DNA of 6,637 nt from assembly GCA_964393215.1 (NCBI GenBank), contig CAYMSW010000035.1:1-6637 (forward strand), given 5' to 3'. Made by a program: the position numbers and the translations under genes. Of this stretch, positions 5,011 to 6,637 are shown in pieces; the first letter of the stretch is position 1; the number at the start of each line of letters is the position of its first letter. This DNA comes from CAYFNK01 sp964393215 (GTDB taxonomy: Archaea; Nanobdellota; Nanobdellia; SCGC-AAA011-G17; PNOQ01). The notes below the pieces were generated by a model. The model was not told the origin of the DNA and made no database searches. It saw nothing but the letters and a program-made list of their open reading frames with translations.

Positions 5011-6222
5011 TTAGTCATCAACCGTACCGACAACAGTGCAAAAAGGAGAAAGTGTTCTCTGATATTCACCCGCAATATCATTTTCACCACTAACAGAAAC
5101 CCTAAAACAATAACTTTCAGGCTCAGAAGTATCTAAATATGCTCCAGTATAAATCCCATCACCCCTAACCAAGTCGTAATCTTCTCCAAGATCATTCAAA
5201 TAAAAAGAACCATGATTACCATGTCCATCACCAGGAGTATAAGTAATCTCTGCTGAAAAAGTTGCATCATCCCAAGATACAGTCTCACCAGAAACAGCTA
5301 TATGGGATGTTATGATGATTGGTTCCCCAACAAAGAATCCATACCACCAAGGACGGGGAGTAGGGAGTTCAGGGTGATCATAATAAAAATTATCTTCGAA
5401 ATATAAATCACTAACCATAACTTGAATTTGGTTAACTAGCATATTATATTCTCTATCAGTTGGATAAGTGAGTTGAACAGTCCAATGGCCGTGTTCACTA
5501 GGAAAAAATCGGATATACCTAAGACCATTATATCTGGCTAAAACATCAATTACCGGATCTTCAAAATCATAACAAGTAGTTTGCCATCCAGAACAAAGAG
5601 ATTCATCATATTCCTGACCTGAAGGAGAAATTACCTTAAAAAAGAAACCTTCTTCGTTATCTTCAGTATAACCATCATCCCAAAGGGAAGCAAATTCAAC
5701 TTTGCTAGTTAACTCATCAACAATAAACTCAGTTTCAAGAATAGAATATTCAGTTTCCTGAGAAACACAGCTCTCACTTTCAGCAGGCTTACTTGAAGAA
5801 TCACCGCAATCATTCAAATCTGTACAAGTTCTTGTTTTAGTCCCGCCTACACAAGAACCCCAACTACTACAATTCCAAGAAGGAACGCAAGTATCATTAC
5901 CACTCTGATCAATCAAAATATTATGACATCTTTTTGGAGTTCCATCGCAGGCATCAGTTGTTAAGTAATCACCATCATCACAATCAGAATTTGTATCACA
6001 TTCATCAAAGACCTCCCCACTAGTATTGCTAACATTGGATGTATCATTCTGATCAGACTGAGAATTAATATAGCCAAAACCTTCAAAACCAAAAAAACCA
6101 AAAGATAGAGCTAAAAATAAAGCACAAATAATCAAAACTATAAAAATAACTAACCAGAATAAAGGCTTCTGATAAAACCTCTTTTCGGAAAAAGGAGAAT
6201 ATCCTACCTCATCATAATCCAT
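5011..6222 (-). CDS. Large membrane-anchored surface protein with Cys-rich, TSP1-like and beta-sandwich modules
   Basis: A 403-residue protein with a cytoplasmic N-terminus of about 20 residues, one membrane segment (about 21-45), then a Ser/Asn/Asp-rich stalk with Asn-X-Ser/Thr sequons at 59, 63 and 66. Next is a four-Cys Asp-rich module (Cys75, 81, 92, 99; NSDCDDGD, TTDACDG) of a kind found in microbial surface proteins. A six-Cys thrombospondin type 1-like repeat follows at 112-152 (WNCSSWGSC, GTKTRTCTD). Residues about 160-255 (PSGQEYD, GLRYIRFFPSEHGHW) resemble a DUF5060-like beta-sandwich. The C-terminus (about 300-400) carries DLGEDYDLVRGDGIY, like choice-of-anchor X domains. The 14 extracellular Cys are even in number and grouped, suggesting disulfides. 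Leaderless start, TATA at 6243-6253, stop TAA. Likely role: adhesion or cell contact; no catalytic motif seen. Confidence 0.8.
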   Translation of the reverse strand: MDYDEVGYSPFSEKRFYQKPLFWLVIFIVLIICALFLALSFGFFGFEGFGYINSQSDQNDTSNVSNTSGEVFDECDTNSDCDDGDYLTTDACDGTPKRCHNILIDQSGNDTCVPSWNCSSWGSCVGGTKTRTCTDLNDCGDSSSKPAESESCVSQETEYSILETEFIVDELTSKVEFASLWDDGYTEDNEEGFFFKVISPSGQEYDESLCSGWQTTCYDFEDPVIDVLARYNGLRYIRFFPSEHGHWTVQLTYPTDREYNMLVNQIQVMVSDLYFEDNFYYDHPELPTPRPWWYGFFVGEPIIITSHIAVSGETVSWDDATFSAEITYTPGDGHGNHGSFYLNDLGEDYDLVRGDGIYTGAYLDTSEPESYCFRVSVSGENDIAGEYQRTLSPFCTVVGTVDD

Positions 6223-6242
6223 GCACAGAAATATATTGTTAT

Positions 6243-6253
6243 ACTTATAAATT
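6243..6253 (-). promoter_or_regulatory. TATA box for the large surface-protein gene
   Basis: The minus strand reads AATTTATAAGT, centred 26 bases before the ATG at 6222. It shares a 94-base divergent intergenic region with the kae1 promoter. Confidence 0.6.
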
Positions 6254-6281
6254 TACTCTTATTTTTATTTTAAAAGTAATT

Positions 6282-6293
6282 CTTTTAAACTTA
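6282..6293 (+). promoter_or_regulatory. kae1: TATA box for kae1
   Basis: The plus strand reads CTTTTAAACTTA, centred about 29 bases before the kae1 ATG. It faces away from the surface-protein promoter. Confidence 0.5.
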
Positions 6294-6316
6294 AGGAAAA
6301 ACATCAAAATAGAAAA

Positions 6317-6637
6317 ATGAACTGCCTAGGAATTGAAGCAACAGCACACACATTTGGAATTGGAGTAGTAAACGAGAAAAAAATACTTTCTAATGTTAAA
6401 GATAGTTATACAACTAAAAAAGGTGGGATAATTCCTGTTGAAGCTGCAAATCATCATAAAAGAGTAAAGGAAAAAGTTCTGCAAGATTCTTTAAATGAAG
6501 CAAAACTAAAAATAGAAAATATAAATTTAATAGCTTTCTCAAACGCTCCCGGAATGGCTCCATGTCTCAGAGAAGGAATGGGATTAGCAAAAGAGCTTTC
6601 AAAAAAATATAAAATACCAATAATTCCAGTTCATCAT
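6317..6637 (+). CDS. kae1: Kae1/TsaD, tRNA threonylcarbamoyladenosine synthase subunit (5' part, cut by window edge)
   Basis: The first 107 residues of Kae1, the catalytic ASKHA-fold subunit of the KEOPS complex. It transfers threonylcarbamoyl from threonylcarbamoyl-AMP to A37 of tRNAs that read ANN codons, in the cytoplasm. Family signatures: GIEATAHTFGIGVV at 5-18 (phosphate-binding start), YTTKKGGIIPVEAANHH at 31-47, and SNAPGMAPCLREG at 75-87. The reading ends in PVHH, where the metal-binding His region begins. Some usually conserved positions differ: Val41 where Arg or Lys is common, NAPG for QGPG, and His for Asn before the metal His. ATG at 6317 has no Shine-Dalgarno sequence and an upstream TATA box. 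In many Archaea Kae1 is fused to the Bud32 kinase; that part is outside the window. Confidence 0.93.
   Translation, partial: MNCLGIEATAHTFGIGVVNEKKILSNVKDSYTTKKGGIIPVEAANHHKRVKEKVLQDSLNEAKLKIENINLIAFSNAPGMAPCLREGMGLAKELSKKYKIPIIPVHH

Noticed and set aside
1..6637. CRISPR array, insertion sequence, attachment site or defence island
   Set aside because: I see no regularly spaced repeats, transposase or integrase motifs, tRNA-end duplications or nuclease/toxin genes; the few repeats are short and local.

Overview
The window looks like a compact, AT-rich archaeal chromosome segment, most likely a DPANN lineage of the Nanoarchaeota group (Woesearchaeales/Pacearchaeales-like). The evidence is a minus-strand archaeal-type 16S rRNA with a diverged 5' end, tRNAs without an encoded CCA (one with a bulge-helix-bulge intron), TATA boxes about 26 bases before most start codons and almost no leader sequence, a class III signal peptide pilin-like protein, and a Kae1 (archaeal/eukaryotic-type TsaD) gene. 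The lineage call is an inference; no database was searched.

Layout. Positions 1-880 hold the 5' part of a minus-strand 16S rRNA gene that continues beyond the left edge. Positions 881-1228 hold its purine-rich leader and promoter. A minus-strand tRNA-Glu(UUC) follows at 1229-1303. A plus-strand HExxH metallopeptidase gene (1384-2004) converges, with only three bases between, on an intron-containing tRNA-Ile(UAU) on the minus strand (2008-2126). From 2168 to 6222 all genes are on the minus strand. In order of transcription from right to left they are: a large cell-surface protein with Cys-rich and TSP1-like modules (5011-6222), a pilin-like reading frame (4683-4964), a two-domain Ig-like frame (3840-4658), a membrane-anchored protein of unknown function (3201-3800), a small membrane protein of unknown function (2696-3166), and a YdjM/DUF457-type membrane hydrolase-like protein (2168-2647). 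At the right edge the first 107 codons of plus-strand kae1/tsaD begin (6317 onward), divergent from the surface-protein gene.

The genes appear to be packed single transcription units: five minus-strand start codons (6222, 4964, 3800, 3166, 2647) each have a TATA-like box centred about 26 bases upstream, which predicts leaderless mRNAs. The exception is the Ig-like frame at 3840-4658. It has no TATA box, starts with TTG after a strong Shine-Dalgarno sequence, and lies in the same reading frame as the pilin-like gene, separated from it by a single TAG. The residues just after the TAG look like the missing second half of the pilin-like domain. This is the most interesting point in the window: either a 375-codon surface protein gene interrupted by (or read through) one amber codon, or a translationally coupled pair.

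Functionally, 3201-6222 reads as a cell-surface cluster of anchored beta-sandwich and Cys-rich proteins, probably exposed outside the cell and possibly involved in host or surface contact. I see no mobile element, CRISPR array or defence system.
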